From: Anaerolinea thermophila UNI-1
Lineage (GTDB): Bacteria; Chloroflexota; Anaerolineae; Anaerolineales; Anaerolineaceae
Direction: 5' to 3'
Length of the DNA stretch: 64,000 bases
Assembly: GCF_000199675.1 (NCBI RefSeq)
Contig: NC_014960.1
Coordinates: 2,728,001-2,792,000 of the forward strand
Positions 17,595 to 26,807 of this stretch are shown here, piece by piece. The translations under genes and the position numbers were made by a program. The notes under the pieces were generated by a model. It worked only from the letters and a program-made list of their open reading frames with translations, was not told where the DNA came from and searched no databases. How positions within the stretch are numbered: position 1 is the first letter of the stretch; each line of letters opens with the position of its first letter.

Positions 17595-18710
17595 TTAGAA
17601 AAAGTCTCGCAAGCGTTCGAAGAAATTTTTTTCCTGCGGCTTCACTTCGCTCCCTAAGGTTTGGGCTAACTGTTCAAACAGGCGGCGTTGTTCCTGGGTC
17701 AGGCGGGTAGGCACTTCCACATTGATAATCACCAGTTGGTCGCCGCGCCCATTGGAACGAAGATGAGGCACACCCTTGCCCTTCAGAGTGAATACTTTGC
17801 CGGGCTGAGTTCCGGGGGGAATGCTCAGAGTGGTCTTGCCGTCAATCGTTGGCACTTCCACCTCAGCGCCCAGGGTTGCCTGGGCTATGTTGATGTTCAG
17901 ATTCAATAGAATATCATCCTGCTTGCGTCGGAAATAGGCATGCGGTTTAACCTGAATCTCAATGTACAGGTTGCCATTGGGGCCGCCATTGACTCCGGGC
18001 TGACCTTCACCTGCCAGGCGGATTTGTTGTCCGCTGTCGATACCAGCCGGAATGGCAACCACTTTGCGCACCGTCTTGCGCTCCAATCCCCGCCCGCGGC
18101 AGGTTCGGCAGGGTGAATCAATAACCTCTCCGCTGCCATTACAGGTCGGGCAGGTAATCACCTGTACCATGGAACCCAAAATAGTCTGGCGCACCTGGCG
18201 CACTTCGCCGCGCCCGCCGCAGGTCACACAGCGTTGAGGGCGCGTGCCCGGCTCGGCACCGCTGCCCCGGCAGGACGAGCAAATCTCGTCGCGGGTAAAC
18301 TCGACTTCTTTCTCGCAGCCAAAAACGGCTTCTTCAAAGGTCAGGGTAAGGGTGGTATTCAGGTCCGCGCCACGGCGCGGTGCATTGCGGCTGGCACGGC
18401 GACTTCCCATACCAATGCCAAAGCCAAACAATTCCTCGAAGATATCGCTCAGGTCAATGGTGGAGAAATCGGGCATTCCGCCCATGCCGTTCAAACCGGC
18501 ATGTCCATAGCGGTCATAAGCGGCGCGCTTTTCGGCATCCGAAAGCACCGCGTAGGCTTCGTTGATTTCTTTAAACTTCTCTTCAGCATCCGGGCTCTTG
18601 TTGACATCCGGATGGTACTGACGTGCCAAATTCCGGAAAGCAGACTTGATCTCTTCCGGTGTAGCCGTTCGTGGAACACCCAGTACTTCGTAGTAATCTC
18701 TCTGTGTCAT
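17595..18710 (-). CDS. dnaJ: Chaperone DnaJ
   Basis: Hsp40 co-chaperone, about 371 residues, that delivers unfolded proteins to DnaK and stimulates its ATPase. The J domain (1-70) contains the HPD tripeptide in ARQYHPDVNKSP. A short Gly/Phe/Met-rich linker follows (GHAGLNGMGGMPDFS). Four CxxCxGxG zinc repeats (CSSCRGSG, CVTCGGRG, CPTCNGSG, CRTCRGRG) lead into the C-terminal substrate domains. I prefer ATG at 18710; two GTG codons lie in frame up to 18719. Two strong hairpins separate it from dnaK. Confidence 0.96.
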   Translation of the reverse strand: MTQRDYYEVLGVPRTATPEEIKSAFRNLARQYHPDVNKSPDAEEKFKEINEAYAVLSDAEKRAAYDRYGHAGLNGMGGMPDFSTIDLSDIFEELFGFGIGMGSRRASRNAPRRGADLNTTLTLTFEEAVFGCEKEVEFTRDEICSSCRGSGAEPGTRPQRCVTCGGRGEVRQVRQTILGSMVQVITCPTCNGSGEVIDSPCRTCRGRGLERKTVRKVVAIPAGIDSGQQIRLAGEGQPGVNGGPNGNLYIEIQVKPHAYFRRKQDDILLNLNINIAQATLGAEVEVPTIDGKTTLSIPPGTQPGKVFTLKGKGVPHLRSNGRGDQLVIINVEVPTRLTQEQRRLFEQLAQTLGSEVKPQEKNFFERLRDFF

Positions 18711-18721
18711 AGTCACCACTA

Positions 18722-18811
18722 AGCGAGTGGCCTTTTTCTTAAGACCACTCGCTGAATTGTATCACGATTGAGGGATTCCCCTCATCCACATTGTCCAACG
18801 AGGGGAATCCC
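18722..18811 (-). repeat. Two tandem hairpins between dnaK and dnaJ
   Basis: A 12-bp inverted repeat (18772-18783 with 18800-18811, GGGATTCCCCTC) lies just after the dnaK stop. A second, 9-bp repeat (18722-18730 with 18745-18753, AGCGAGTGG) lies just before dnaJ. Neither has a T-run on the minus strand, so they look more like mRNA processing, stability or translation-control elements than terminators. Confidence 0.65.
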
Positions 18812-18821
18812 GCTTCAATGT

Positions 18822-20717
18822 TTACAGATTTTTAAACTCGCCATCCACGACGTTATCACCGCCGGGTTGGGTTTCGCCGGTTGCGCTGCCTGAGCCGTCA
18901 CCACCCGCAGGCGCGCCACTCTGATACATGCTGGCACCCACTTTCTGCACCAACTGCATCAAGGCATCGGACTTGGAGCGGATATCGGCAATGTTGTCGC
19001 CATTCATGGCATTGCGCACCTGCACAATTTGCTCATTCAACTGCTTCTTCAGATCTTCAGGGATCTTCTCTCCCTGTTCGCGGAGCAATTTCTCGGCGGT
19101 GTAAATGGTATTATCCGCCTGATTGCGGGTCTCGATGAGTTCCTTGCGGCGGCGGTCCTCTTCGGCATGGGCTTCGGCTTCCTTGCGCATGCGCTCAATT
19201 TCGGCTTCGCTCAACCCGGAAGACGCCGTGATGGTGATATGCTGACTGCGGCCGGTGGCTTTGTCCATGGCGGTCACTTTGAGGATACCGTTGGCGTCGA
19301 TATCGAACGTCACCTCAATTTGCGGCACACCGCGCGGCGCCGGCGGGATGCCATCCAGGATGAAGCGGCCCAGCGATTTGTTATCCGCCGCCATGGGGCG
19401 TTCGCCCTGCACCACATGGATTTCCACCTGGGTTTGTCCATCAGAAGCGGTGGAGAAAATCTGGCTCTTGCGGGTGGGAATGGTGGTGTTGCGCTCAATC
19501 AACGGCGTGGCTACACCGCCCAGCGTCTCCACCGAGAGGGTCAGCGGGGTGACGTCCAGCAAGAGGATATCCTTAACTTCACCACCCAGCACACCCGCCT
19601 GGATTGCCGCGCCCACTGCCACTACCTCATCGGGGTTGACGCCCTTGTGCGGTTCTTTGCCGAACATGCGGCGTACGGCTTCCTGCACCGCGGGCATGCG
19701 GGTCATGCCACCCACCAGCACCACCTCGTGGACATCCCCGGGTTGTAAACCGGCATCCTGCAAAGCGCGGCGCACCGGTTCGAGAGTGCGCTCGACCAGA
19801 TCGCCGGTAAGTTGCTCCAGTTTAGCACGGGTGAGGGTCATCACCAGATGCTTGGGACCAGAAGCATCAGCGGTAATGTAGGGCAGGTTGATCTCGGTCT
19901 GAAGCATGCTGGAGAGTTCAATCTTGGCTTTCTCGGCGGCTTCTTTCAGACGCTGAAGCGCCTGGCGGTCGTTGCGCAGGTCAATGCCCGTCTCATTCTT
20001 GAATTCATTAATTAGGTAATCCATGATGCGCTGGTCGAAGTCGTCACCGCCCAGGAAGGTATCGCCGCTGGTGGAACGCACCTGGAAAACGCCATCGCCC
20101 ACATCCAGAACGGAGATATCGAACGTGCCGCCGCCCAGGTCGTACACGGCAATGACTTCGTTCTTCTTTTTATCCAAACCATAAGCCAGCGAAGAAGCCG
20201 TCGGCTCGTTGATGATGCGCAACACTTCCAAACCGGCAATCTTACCGGCATCCTTGGTGGCATTGCGCTGGGCATCGTTGAAGTACGCCGGAACGGTAAT
20301 CACCGCCTGCGTTACCGGCTCGCCCAGATAGGCTTCGGCATCGGCTTTGATTTTCGCCAGAATCATGGCGGAGATTTCCGGGGGCGAGTACTCGCGTCCA
20401 TCCAGAATCACACGCACATCTCCATTGGGGGCTTTGGTGACTTTGTAGGGAACGCGGCTGATGGTGCGCTGAACTTCCGGATCATCGTACTTGCGCCCCA
20501 TGAAGCGCTTGATGGAGAAAATGGTATTTTCGGGATTGATGATTGCCTGATTGCGCGCAGGGCGTCCAACCAAACGTTCGTGATTCTTGTTGTACGCCAC
20601 CACCGAAGGTACCAGGCGCTCCCCTTCCGCCGAAGGGATGACGACCGGCTCACCGCCCATCATGACGGCTGCCACAGAGTTAGTAGTTCCCAGATCAATT
20701 CCAATGATTTTTCCCAT
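18822..20717 (-). CDS. dnaK: Chaperone DnaK (Hsp70)
   Basis: ATP-driven Hsp70 chaperone, 631 residues. The nucleotide-binding domain starts IIGIDLGTTNSVAAV and includes YDLGGGTFDISVLD and VVLVGGMTRMPAVQ. The linker KDILLLDVTPLTLSVET leads into the peptide-binding domain with ERNTTIPTRKS and the lid helices. The C-terminus ends in a Gly-rich linker followed by acidic GDNVVDGEFKNL, a variant of the usual EEVD-like tail. It sits 15 nt after grpE and under CIRCE control. Confidence 0.98.
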   Translation of the reverse strand: MGKIIGIDLGTTNSVAAVMMGGEPVVIPSAEGERLVPSVVAYNKNHERLVGRPARNQAIINPENTIFSIKRFMGRKYDDPEVQRTISRVPYKVTKAPNGDVRVILDGREYSPPEISAMILAKIKADAEAYLGEPVTQAVITVPAYFNDAQRNATKDAGKIAGLEVLRIINEPTASSLAYGLDKKKNEVIAVYDLGGGTFDISVLDVGDGVFQVRSTSGDTFLGGDDFDQRIMDYLINEFKNETGIDLRNDRQALQRLKEAAEKAKIELSSMLQTEINLPYITADASGPKHLVMTLTRAKLEQLTGDLVERTLEPVRRALQDAGLQPGDVHEVVLVGGMTRMPAVQEAVRRMFGKEPHKGVNPDEVVAVGAAIQAGVLGGEVKDILLLDVTPLTLSVETLGGVATPLIERNTTIPTRKSQIFSTASDGQTQVEIHVVQGERPMAADNKSLGRFILDGIPPAPRGVPQIEVTFDIDANGILKVTAMDKATGRSQHITITASSGLSEAEIERMRKEAEAHAEEDRRRKELIETRNQADNTIYTAEKLLREQGEKIPEDLKKQLNEQIVQVRNAMNGDNIADIRSKSDALMQLVQKVGASMYQSGAPAGGDGSGSATGETQPGGDNVVDGEFKNL

Positions 20718-20732
20718 GGTAAATTATGCCTC

Positions 20733-21365
20733 CTATCGCGCTACTCGCACCCTTGCGGGTCGTAAAACACGGTCTCCCAGTGTATAACCATCCTGTAAAA
20801 CCTCGATAATCTGCCCGCTCTCATGCTCGGGGCTTTCCTCATACGTAATGGCTTCATGCCGCATGGGGTCGAACATTTCCTGCTCGGCAGGGATGCGCTG
20901 AATACCTTCGGCGTCCAGAATGCTTTGCAGTTTGCGGTAGATCAGTTCAATACCATCCGCCCAGGAAGCGGCTTCGCCATCTTTGGGGCGCATCTTCATG
21001 GCGCGACTCATATCGTCCAGAATGAGCAGGTATTTTTTGAGAATCTCGCCGGTAATATTCTGGGCAAGGGTTGCCTGCTCCCGCTCGATGCGCCGCTTGT
21101 AATTGGAAAAATCCGCCCGTTCGCGCGCCCAGCCCTCAATATACTCTTTTTGCTTGCCTTCCAGTTCGCGAATGTACTCCTCCAGGGCTTTGACCCGCTG
21201 GCGCAGGGCTTCAACCTCCTCTTTTAAAGCCTCTCGTTCTGCCGTCTCAGCGGTTTGGGCAACCTGTTCGGCATCAACTGAAGCGGCAGGTTGAGTTTCG
21301 GACACAACACTCTCCGCTTCGGGTTTGGTTTCTTCTTGTTTCACTGTTTTACTCCGTTTGCTCAT
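20733..21365 (-). CDS. grpE: Nucleotide exchange factor GrpE
   Basis: GrpE releases ADP from DnaK. The protein has about 210 residues: a charged, low-complexity N-terminus (about 1-45), a long coiled-coil helix (EEVEALRQRVKALEEYIRELEGK), and the beta-wing head, ending in the GrpE signature around IIEVLQDGYTLGDRVLRPARV. I use ATG at 21365 (MSKRSKTV), 20 nt after hrcA; a start four codons earlier is possible. The order hrcA-grpE-dnaK-dnaJ is the classical CIRCE-controlled heat-shock operon. Confidence 0.95.
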   Translation of the reverse strand: MSKRSKTVKQEETKPEAESVVSETQPAASVDAEQVAQTAETAEREALKEEVEALRQRVKALEEYIRELEGKQKEYIEGWARERADFSNYKRRIEREQATLAQNITGEILKKYLLILDDMSRAMKMRPKDGEAASWADGIELIYRKLQSILDAEGIQRIPAEQEMFDPMRHEAITYEESPEHESGQIIEVLQDGYTLGDRVLRPARVRVAR

Positions 21366-21385
21366 GGTATCACCCACGCCAAAAG

Positions 21386-22444
21386 TTAGTTGGTGTGATT
21401 TTCATCCTCCACCAGCGTTTCAGCAACCAGATCGCTGAGCAATCCCGCCAGAAAACGCAGGGTGGAAATTGTCCGTCCATATGCCATGCGCATGGGCCCC
21501 AGCACTCCCAGGGTCCCCGTCGCCTGCCCCGGCACGCCATAACGGGTGAGAAGCAGGGAACTCTGCCGCAAGTCCTCCCAGGTGCCTTCACCTCCAATCA
21601 GCACCTGAACCCCACCCACCGAATTGGTTGCAAATACCGTGCGAGCCAGCAGTTCCTGCAACAGCGAGCGTTCCTCCAGCAGACGAAGCGCCCGACGGGC
21701 TTCTTCGGAGTTAGAAAATTCAGGCTCTGCCAGCACATTGGTCAACCCATCGGTGAAGATTTCTCCCGCAATGGTGCGTTCGGTCTTGTCCAGATCTTCG
21801 ACCACATAACCAAGAACATCGTATTCCAGCCCATCGAAGCGGCTTCGCACGGCGCGGATACCGTCCGCGTCGCAGTCTTGCAGTTGACGGGTGATGCGTT
21901 CCGCCGCCTCAGAAAGTTTTTCCTGCGGAATCGGCTCAGAAAGCGTGAGGATGCGCTGACGAATCTCACCCCCCACAATCACCAGCACCATCAACACCTG
22001 CCGCCCGCGGGTGGAAATCAATTCCAGATGTTTTAAGCGCGCCCGTTCAGGGTGCGGCGCCGTCACCAGAGAGGCGGCACGGGACTGATGCGCCAGCACG
22101 CTGGCGGCAAGGCGCATCCACTGCTCCACATCCGTGCCCATCTGATAAAACTGGTGGGTAATGGTGTGGCGTGTGGAATCGGGAAGGGCTGTTTCCTGCA
22201 TCAACCGTCCGACAAAAAAGCGGTAGCCCTCTTCGGTAGGCACCCGTCCCGCCGAAGTGTGCGGCTGACGCAGGTATCCCATCTCGGTCAGCGCCGCCAG
22301 TTCGTTGCGCACGGTGGCAGAAGACATATCCAGTTTATACTGCTCCACCAGGGTACGCGAACCCACCGGCAGTGCCGTGCGCACATATTCATGCACCACC
22401 AGCGCCAGCAGGAATTTCTGTCGTTCGGTCGGTTCTCTGTTCAT
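21386..22444 (-). CDS. hrcA: Heat-inducible transcription repressor HrcA
   Basis: Repressor that binds CIRCE, about 352 residues. The N-terminal winged helix carries LALVVHEYVRTALPVGSRTL and MSSATVRNELAALTEMGYL. The GAF-like centre and dimerisation region follow (GVLGPMRMAYGRTISTLRFL near the C-terminus is a strong HrcA signature). I chose ATG at 22444: the frame stays open to 22465, but that codon lies inside the CIRCE element. It heads the operon and represses its own promoter until GroE becomes limiting during heat shock (established for the family). Confidence 0.96.
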   Translation of the reverse strand: MNREPTERQKFLLALVVHEYVRTALPVGSRTLVEQYKLDMSSATVRNELAALTEMGYLRQPHTSAGRVPTEEGYRFFVGRLMQETALPDSTRHTITHQFYQMGTDVEQWMRLAASVLAHQSRAASLVTAPHPERARLKHLELISTRGRQVLMVLVIVGGEIRQRILTLSEPIPQEKLSEAAERITRQLQDCDADGIRAVRSRFDGLEYDVLGYVVEDLDKTERTIAGEIFTDGLTNVLAEPEFSNSEEARRALRLLEERSLLQELLARTVFATNSVGGVQVLIGGEGTWEDLRQSSLLLTRYGVPGQATGTLGVLGPMRMAYGRTISTLRFLAGLLSDLVAETLVEDENHTN

Positions 22445-22458
22445 GGCTCTCTCTAAAT

Positions 22459-22485
22459 TTAGCACTCTAACACGTAGAGTGCTAA
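22459..22485. promoter_or_regulatory. CIRCE operator (HrcA binding site)
   Basis: TTAGCACTC, nine bases, then GAGTGCTAA: both 9-nt arms match the CIRCE consensus perfectly. It begins a few bases downstream of the predicted start point of the hrcA operon. Confidence 0.97.
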
Positions 22486-22498
22486 AAACTCGAAAATA

Positions 22499-22527
22499 AT
22501 CATACCATGCTCAAAGGGCATCGTCAA
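22499..22527 (-). promoter_or_regulatory. Promoter of the hrcA operon
   Basis: On the minus strand TTGACG (22527-22522) and TATGAT (22504-22499) are 17 nt apart. This vegetative-type promoter directly abuts CIRCE, indicating HrcA repression rather than an alternative heat-shock sigma factor. Confidence 0.85.
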
Positions 22528-22566
22528 GCAGGGCATCCCTTCTTTAATAAAATTCTGATAAACCCT

Positions 22567-23550
22567 TTACATGCCCTTACCGCGGGCTTCTTCGGTGCGG
22601 TCGGTAGCAGGTGGCGGTTCCGGAGAGAGCGATGAGATTTCCGCACGCAGTTCGGGTGTCATCTGAATTTGGAGCGACAGGAGTGACTCTTCCAGTTGAG
22701 CCAGATTGCGCGCCCCGATAATCGGCGCTGTCACCGCCGGGTGGCTGCCCACCCACGCCACTGCCAGCGCCGCGGGAGAGTAGCCCCGCTCGCGCGCAAA
22801 ATGCACAAAGCGCTCGGCAACCTCATACATCCATTCATCGCCATAGCGCACCTTGTAGATGGGATGCTCCACCAGTCTGCCCTGTTCCGGGCGGGAAGTT
22901 ACACCGTATTTTCCTGTCAGCAAGCCAGCCCCCAATGGGCTGTAAGGAATCACCCCCAAACCTTCAGAAAGCGCCAGCGGGAGGATTTCCACCTCTGCCT
23001 GGCGTTTGACCAGATTGTACATGGGCTGAATCACCGCAAACGGCGACCAGCCATAACGCGCCGAGATGCCCAGCGCCTTGGCAATTTGCCAGGCGGCAAA
23101 GTTGCTGGCGCCCAGGTAAAGCACCTTGCCCGCCTGCACCAGATCATCCAGCGCGCGGAGCGTCTCTTCTAACGGTGTGAGTTCATCAAAACGGTGGATG
23201 AAATACACATCCAGATAATCGGTGCCAAGACGGCGCAGACTTTCCTCTACATTAAGCATAATGTTACGGCGGGTTGCGCCGCGCGCATTGACATCCTGGT
23301 TGGGCGGAAAATACACTTTGCTGGTCAAAATCACTTCCTGACGATGCCCTTTGACAAAACGCCCCAGCAGTTCTTCGGACTTACCACCATTATAAATATT
23401 GGCACAGTCGAAAAAGTTAATTCCCGCCTCCCGACAGCGGCGGTACAACGCGGCAGAGGTTTCTTCATCGGCATCGCCGCCAAAGGTCATCGTGCCGAAA
23501 CACAACTGGCTGACGCGCACACCCGTTCGACCCAACAAACGATATTCCAC
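22567..23550 (-). CDS. Aldo/keto reductase
   Basis: A second AKR-fold oxidoreductase, 327 residues, with MEYRLLGRTGVRVSQLCFGTMTFGG at the N-terminus (first 20 residues define the strand B1 region). Catalytic Asp/Tyr are in NFFDCANIYNGG, Lys in ILTSKVYF and His in VYFIHRFDELTP. The nucleotide-binding end includes IPYSPLGAGLLTGKYG and APIIGARNLAQLEESL. It shares the fold but is clearly a different subgroup from the reductase next to kamA. It has a GGAGGT ribosome site and is a single gene, upstream of the heat-shock operon on the same strand but separated by its promoter. Confidence 0.92.
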   Translation of the reverse strand: MEYRLLGRTGVRVSQLCFGTMTFGGDADEETSAALYRRCREAGINFFDCANIYNGGKSEELLGRFVKGHRQEVILTSKVYFPPNQDVNARGATRRNIMLNVEESLRRLGTDYLDVYFIHRFDELTPLEETLRALDDLVQAGKVLYLGASNFAAWQIAKALGISARYGWSPFAVIQPMYNLVKRQAEVEILPLALSEGLGVIPYSPLGAGLLTGKYGVTSRPEQGRLVEHPIYKVRYGDEWMYEVAERFVHFARERGYSPAALAVAWVGSHPAVTAPIIGARNLAQLEESLLSLQIQMTPELRAEISSLSPEPPPATDRTEEARGKGM

Positions 23551-23698
23551 AGCACACCTCCAAACAGAACATTATGGATAAGAAGATTGTAGCACAGGCA
23601 AATCTTTCCGCAGTTGTACACGCACCTTAGTTGAATAAGGTATAATTTTTTCGACTCAAACAGAAAATTTGTGGACCCTCGAACAGGAAAACACCCCC

Positions 23699-24877
23699 AT
23701 GGATCTTGAACAACTGCAAAAACGAATTGAATGGTTGGAAGGCGAGCGTCGCAAAGACAAAGCCATTATTGATACCCTAGAGCAACGACTGGCAAGCCTG
23801 GAAGCAGGGCTGCCCGATGTGCAGAGCAAAGTTAAAGAACTGGAAGGCGAAGTTTCCCGCCTGAGTACCCTGTCAACCCGTTTCGACCAGATAGACGCCG
23901 CCATTCTGCAGGTACGCAGTGAATTTACCCGCACCATTGAGAACATCGAACGACTGCGTGCCGAGTACAACCGAGACATGGAGAAGGTGCGTCAGGATGA
24001 CCTGGACACCTTCAACCGCGCCATCGGCGAACTGCGCAAGAACATCGAAATTTTGCCGGAACTGCGCAAGAATCTGCAGGCGCGCGTGGAAGAGGACTTC
24101 CGCCTTTCCCGTTTGATTGAGGGGTTGGAAGTGAAACTGGTGGAATCCCGCAGATCCGAAGAAGAATACCGTCGGGCGCAAAAGCTCATCGAAGAAGCTC
24201 AAAAACAGGAAACCAAGCGCATGACCGACCTGCAGGGCGAGGTTTCTGCCATTCGCAAACGGCTGGAAGAACTGCGCGGTAAAGTGGAATTGCTCTCTGA
24301 TGGAAGCCGTAAACTGGAAACCCGCCTGACAGAAATTCAAACCGCCGAAAGCGAGCGCCGTCAAGCCCAAACCGCCTTCATAGATAAGGTCAATATGATG
24401 CAGGTGGAACGCGAGCGCATCTGGAAAGACTGGCAATCGCGCTTTGAAGCCATCGAACGCCTGGCGCAGGGGCTGGATACCCAGGCACAGGCGCTGGACA
24501 GCACCCACCGCGCAGTCAAACGCGCTCAGGAAGCCTTTGAGGAAATCACCCAGAAGTTCGAGCGGCGCATCAACGAAATCACCGAAATGCAGCGCTTGAC
24601 CGAGGAACGCTTCCGTCAGGAATGGATGACTTTCCGCGCCGACGATCAGAAACGCTGGACAAACTACACGCTGGTGCAGGAAGAACAACTGCGCGAAAAC
24701 GCCCGTCAAAACGAGCGTATTCAGGACCAACTTACGGCATTGCAGGACGCCCTGCAGGACATCAACGATACCCTGCACAATATCACCCAGGAAACGCAGA
24801 AACGTCTGCAAACTCTGCTGGCATTGGCGCATCAGTGGATGGAAGAGTACGACCGCACCTTTGGACGGGGCGGATAA
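23699..24877 (+). CDS. Coiled-coil protein of unknown function
   Basis: About 392 residues, almost entirely heptad-repeat helix rich in Glu, Arg, Lys, Gln and Leu (for example LEQLQKRIEWLEGERRKDK near the start). No signal peptide, transmembrane helix or catalytic motif is visible. It resembles SMC/tropomyosin-like rods only by composition. I prefer ATG at 23699 with an upstream AGGA; an in-frame TTG lies at 23669. A TATAAT box at 23641-23646 may serve as its -10. It ends 7 nt before selB, so the two are co-transcribed, but no functional link is known to me. Confidence 0.75.
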   Translation: MDLEQLQKRIEWLEGERRKDKAIIDTLEQRLASLEAGLPDVQSKVKELEGEVSRLSTLSTRFDQIDAAILQVRSEFTRTIENIERLRAEYNRDMEKVRQDDLDTFNRAIGELRKNIEILPELRKNLQARVEEDFRLSRLIEGLEVKLVESRRSEEEYRRAQKLIEEAQKQETKRMTDLQGEVSAIRKRLEELRGKVELLSDGSRKLETRLTEIQTAESERRQAQTAFIDKVNMMQVERERIWKDWQSRFEAIERLAQGLDTQAQALDSTHRAVKRAQEAFEEITQKFERRINEITEMQRLTEERFRQEWMTFRADDQKRWTNYTLVQEEQLRENARQNERIQDQLTALQDALQDINDTLHNITQETQKRLQTLLALAHQWMEEYDRTFGRGG

Positions 24878-24884
24878 GTCAATT

Positions 24885-26777
24885 ATGCGCGTCATCGGCA
24901 CGGCTGGTCACGTTGATCATGGGAAATCCACGCTGGTTGCTGCCCTCACCGGCATTCATCCTGACCGATTGAAGGAAGAGCAAGAGCGCGAGATGACCAT
25001 TGACCTCGGCTTTGCCTGGATGACCCTGCCATCCGGCGAGTCGGTGGGGATTGTGGACGTGCCGGGACATCGCGATTTCATCGAAAACATGCTTGCCGGT
25101 GTAGGGGGCATTGATGCGGCTTTATTCGTTGTAGCAGTGGACGAAGGCATCATGCCACAAACCCGCGAACACCTTGCCATTCTGGATTTACTGCAAATTC
25201 CCGCGGGAGTGATTGCCCTGACCAAAGCCGATCTGGCACCCGATGCCGAATGGCTGGATTGGGTGCGTGCGGATGTGCAACATGCTGTACACGGCACGGT
25301 TCTGGAAAATGCCCCGATTGTCCCTGTTTCAGCCCGGACGGGTGAAGGGCTGGCTCAACTCGTCAGCGCGCTGGAAGCCTGCCTGGCTCAGCAGCCACCC
25401 CGCCCCGACCTGAAACGCCCCCGACTGCCGATTGATCGCGTCTTTACCATCTCGGGCTTCGGAACCATCGTCACCGGCACCCTGCTGGATGGCAGTTTTC
25501 GCGTGGGCGAGGACGTGGAAATCCTCCCCGGTGGACTGCGCGGACGCATTCGCGGACTGCAAACCCACAAAACCAAAGAACAAACGGCTGTGCCGGGAAG
25601 CCGCACCGCCATCAACATCAGTGGTGTGAACGTCGATGAGGTACGCCGCGGGCAGGTGGTGGCACACCCGGGGACGTATCAACCCACCCAGGTGCTGGAC
25701 GTGCACTTTCGCCTGCTTCCTGATCTCAGCCTGCCCCTGCGCCATTCCAGCGAGGTCAAACTTTTCCTGGGCAGTGCTGAAGTCATTGCGCGTGTGCGCT
25801 TGCTGGGCAAGGAGGTCTTAAATCCCGGCGAAGAGGGCTGGCTTCAACTGGTATTGCGCGAGCCGGTGGTAGCAGTGCGTGGCGACCGCTACATCCTGCG
25901 GCGTCCATCCCCTGCCGAAACTCTGGGTGGCGGCGAGGTGCTCGATCCGCATCCCCCCAAACTGTACCGCCGCTTTGACACGGCAGTTCTCCAGCGCCTG
26001 CAAGCCCTACGGGAAGGCAACCCGGAAGAAATCGTTCTTGAAGCCTTACAGCGTGCGGGAATTGCGCCCTTGAAAGAGGCACTCAGCCACACCCGAATGA
26101 GTTCCGAACGCTTGGCCCCCGCATTACAGTACTTGCTTGAAAAAGAAAGCGTGGTTTTACTCGAAGAAGGTGTCCCCTCTCCGGAAAGCGACCTGCTGGC
26201 AACTACCCGGGAAAAATGGCAGATGGAATGCGACCGCTTGCAAAAGGAAATGCAAGCCTTTCACTCCCGCTTTTCTTTGAGACGCGGTATTCCCCGCGAG
26301 GAATTGAAAAGCCGCTTAAAAATGCCGGCACGGGTTTTCAATGCCTGCTTGAGACGCTGGGTACAGGAAGGACGGCTACGGGAAGAGGGCACCTCTCTGG
26401 CTTTGCCTGCTTTCAAGGTACAGTTTACCCCTCAGCAACAGATGCTTATTGACCGCCTGCTGAACCGGTTTGCCTCGGCACCCTTTACGCCTCCCTCGGT
26501 CAGAGAAGCACAGACAGAGGTAGGTGAAGAAATCTATCAGGCGCTGGTTGAAAGTGGCAGGCTGGTACAGGTCTCGCCGGATGTGGTCTTCCGCAAGGAA
26601 GATTACGACACCATGCTCGACTGGGTCAAGCGTCACTTTCAACACTCCCCTACCCTCACCGTCATAGAATTTCGCGACGCGCTGAATACCACCCGCAAAT
26701 ACGCGCTGGGCTTTCTGGAGCATCTGGATACTATCGGGGTCACCGTGCGAGAAGGCGATTACCGCAAACTGCGCTGA
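24885..26777 (+). CDS. selB: Selenocysteine-specific elongation factor SelB
   Basis: Translation GTPase that carries Sec-tRNA(Sec) to UGA codons marked by a SECIS hairpin; about 630 residues. G domain: GTAGHVDHGKSTLV (G1), DVPGHRDFIENML (G3), TKADL (G4). EF-Tu-like domains 2 and 3 follow (FTISGFGTIVTGTLLDG), with SelB-specific GLQTHKTK. The C-terminal half contains winged-helix modules (for example HFQHSPTLTVIEFRDAL to the end) that bind SECIS RNA in known SelB. ATG at 24885 is chosen because the G domain starts there. No selA, selD or tRNA-Sec gene is in the window; usually selA is adjacent. Confidence 0.92.
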   Translation: MRVIGTAGHVDHGKSTLVAALTGIHPDRLKEEQEREMTIDLGFAWMTLPSGESVGIVDVPGHRDFIENMLAGVGGIDAALFVVAVDEGIMPQTREHLAILDLLQIPAGVIALTKADLAPDAEWLDWVRADVQHAVHGTVLENAPIVPVSARTGEGLAQLVSALEACLAQQPPRPDLKRPRLPIDRVFTISGFGTIVTGTLLDGSFRVGEDVEILPGGLRGRIRGLQTHKTKEQTAVPGSRTAINISGVNVDEVRRGQVVAHPGTYQPTQVLDVHFRLLPDLSLPLRHSSEVKLFLGSAEVIARVRLLGKEVLNPGEEGWLQLVLREPVVAVRGDRYILRRPSPAETLGGGEVLDPHPPKLYRRFDTAVLQRLQALREGNPEEIVLEALQRAGIAPLKEALSHTRMSSERLAPALQYLLEKESVVLLEEGVPSPESDLLATTREKWQMECDRLQKEMQAFHSRFSLRRGIPREELKSRLKMPARVFNACLRRWVQEGRLREEGTSLALPAFKVQFTPQQQMLIDRLLNRFASAPFTPPSVREAQTEVGEEIYQALVESGRLVQVSPDVVFRKEDYDTMLDWVKRHFQHSPTLTVIEFRDALNTTRKYALGFLEHLDTIGVTVREGDYRKLR

Positions 26778-26807
26778 GCCAATTTGCGAAAATGGCTTCG
26801 GGCTGGT

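Noticed and set aside
15576..23550. The two aldo/keto reductases as a recent duplication
   Set aside because: They differ in nearly every non-catalytic segment and belong to different AKR subgroups.
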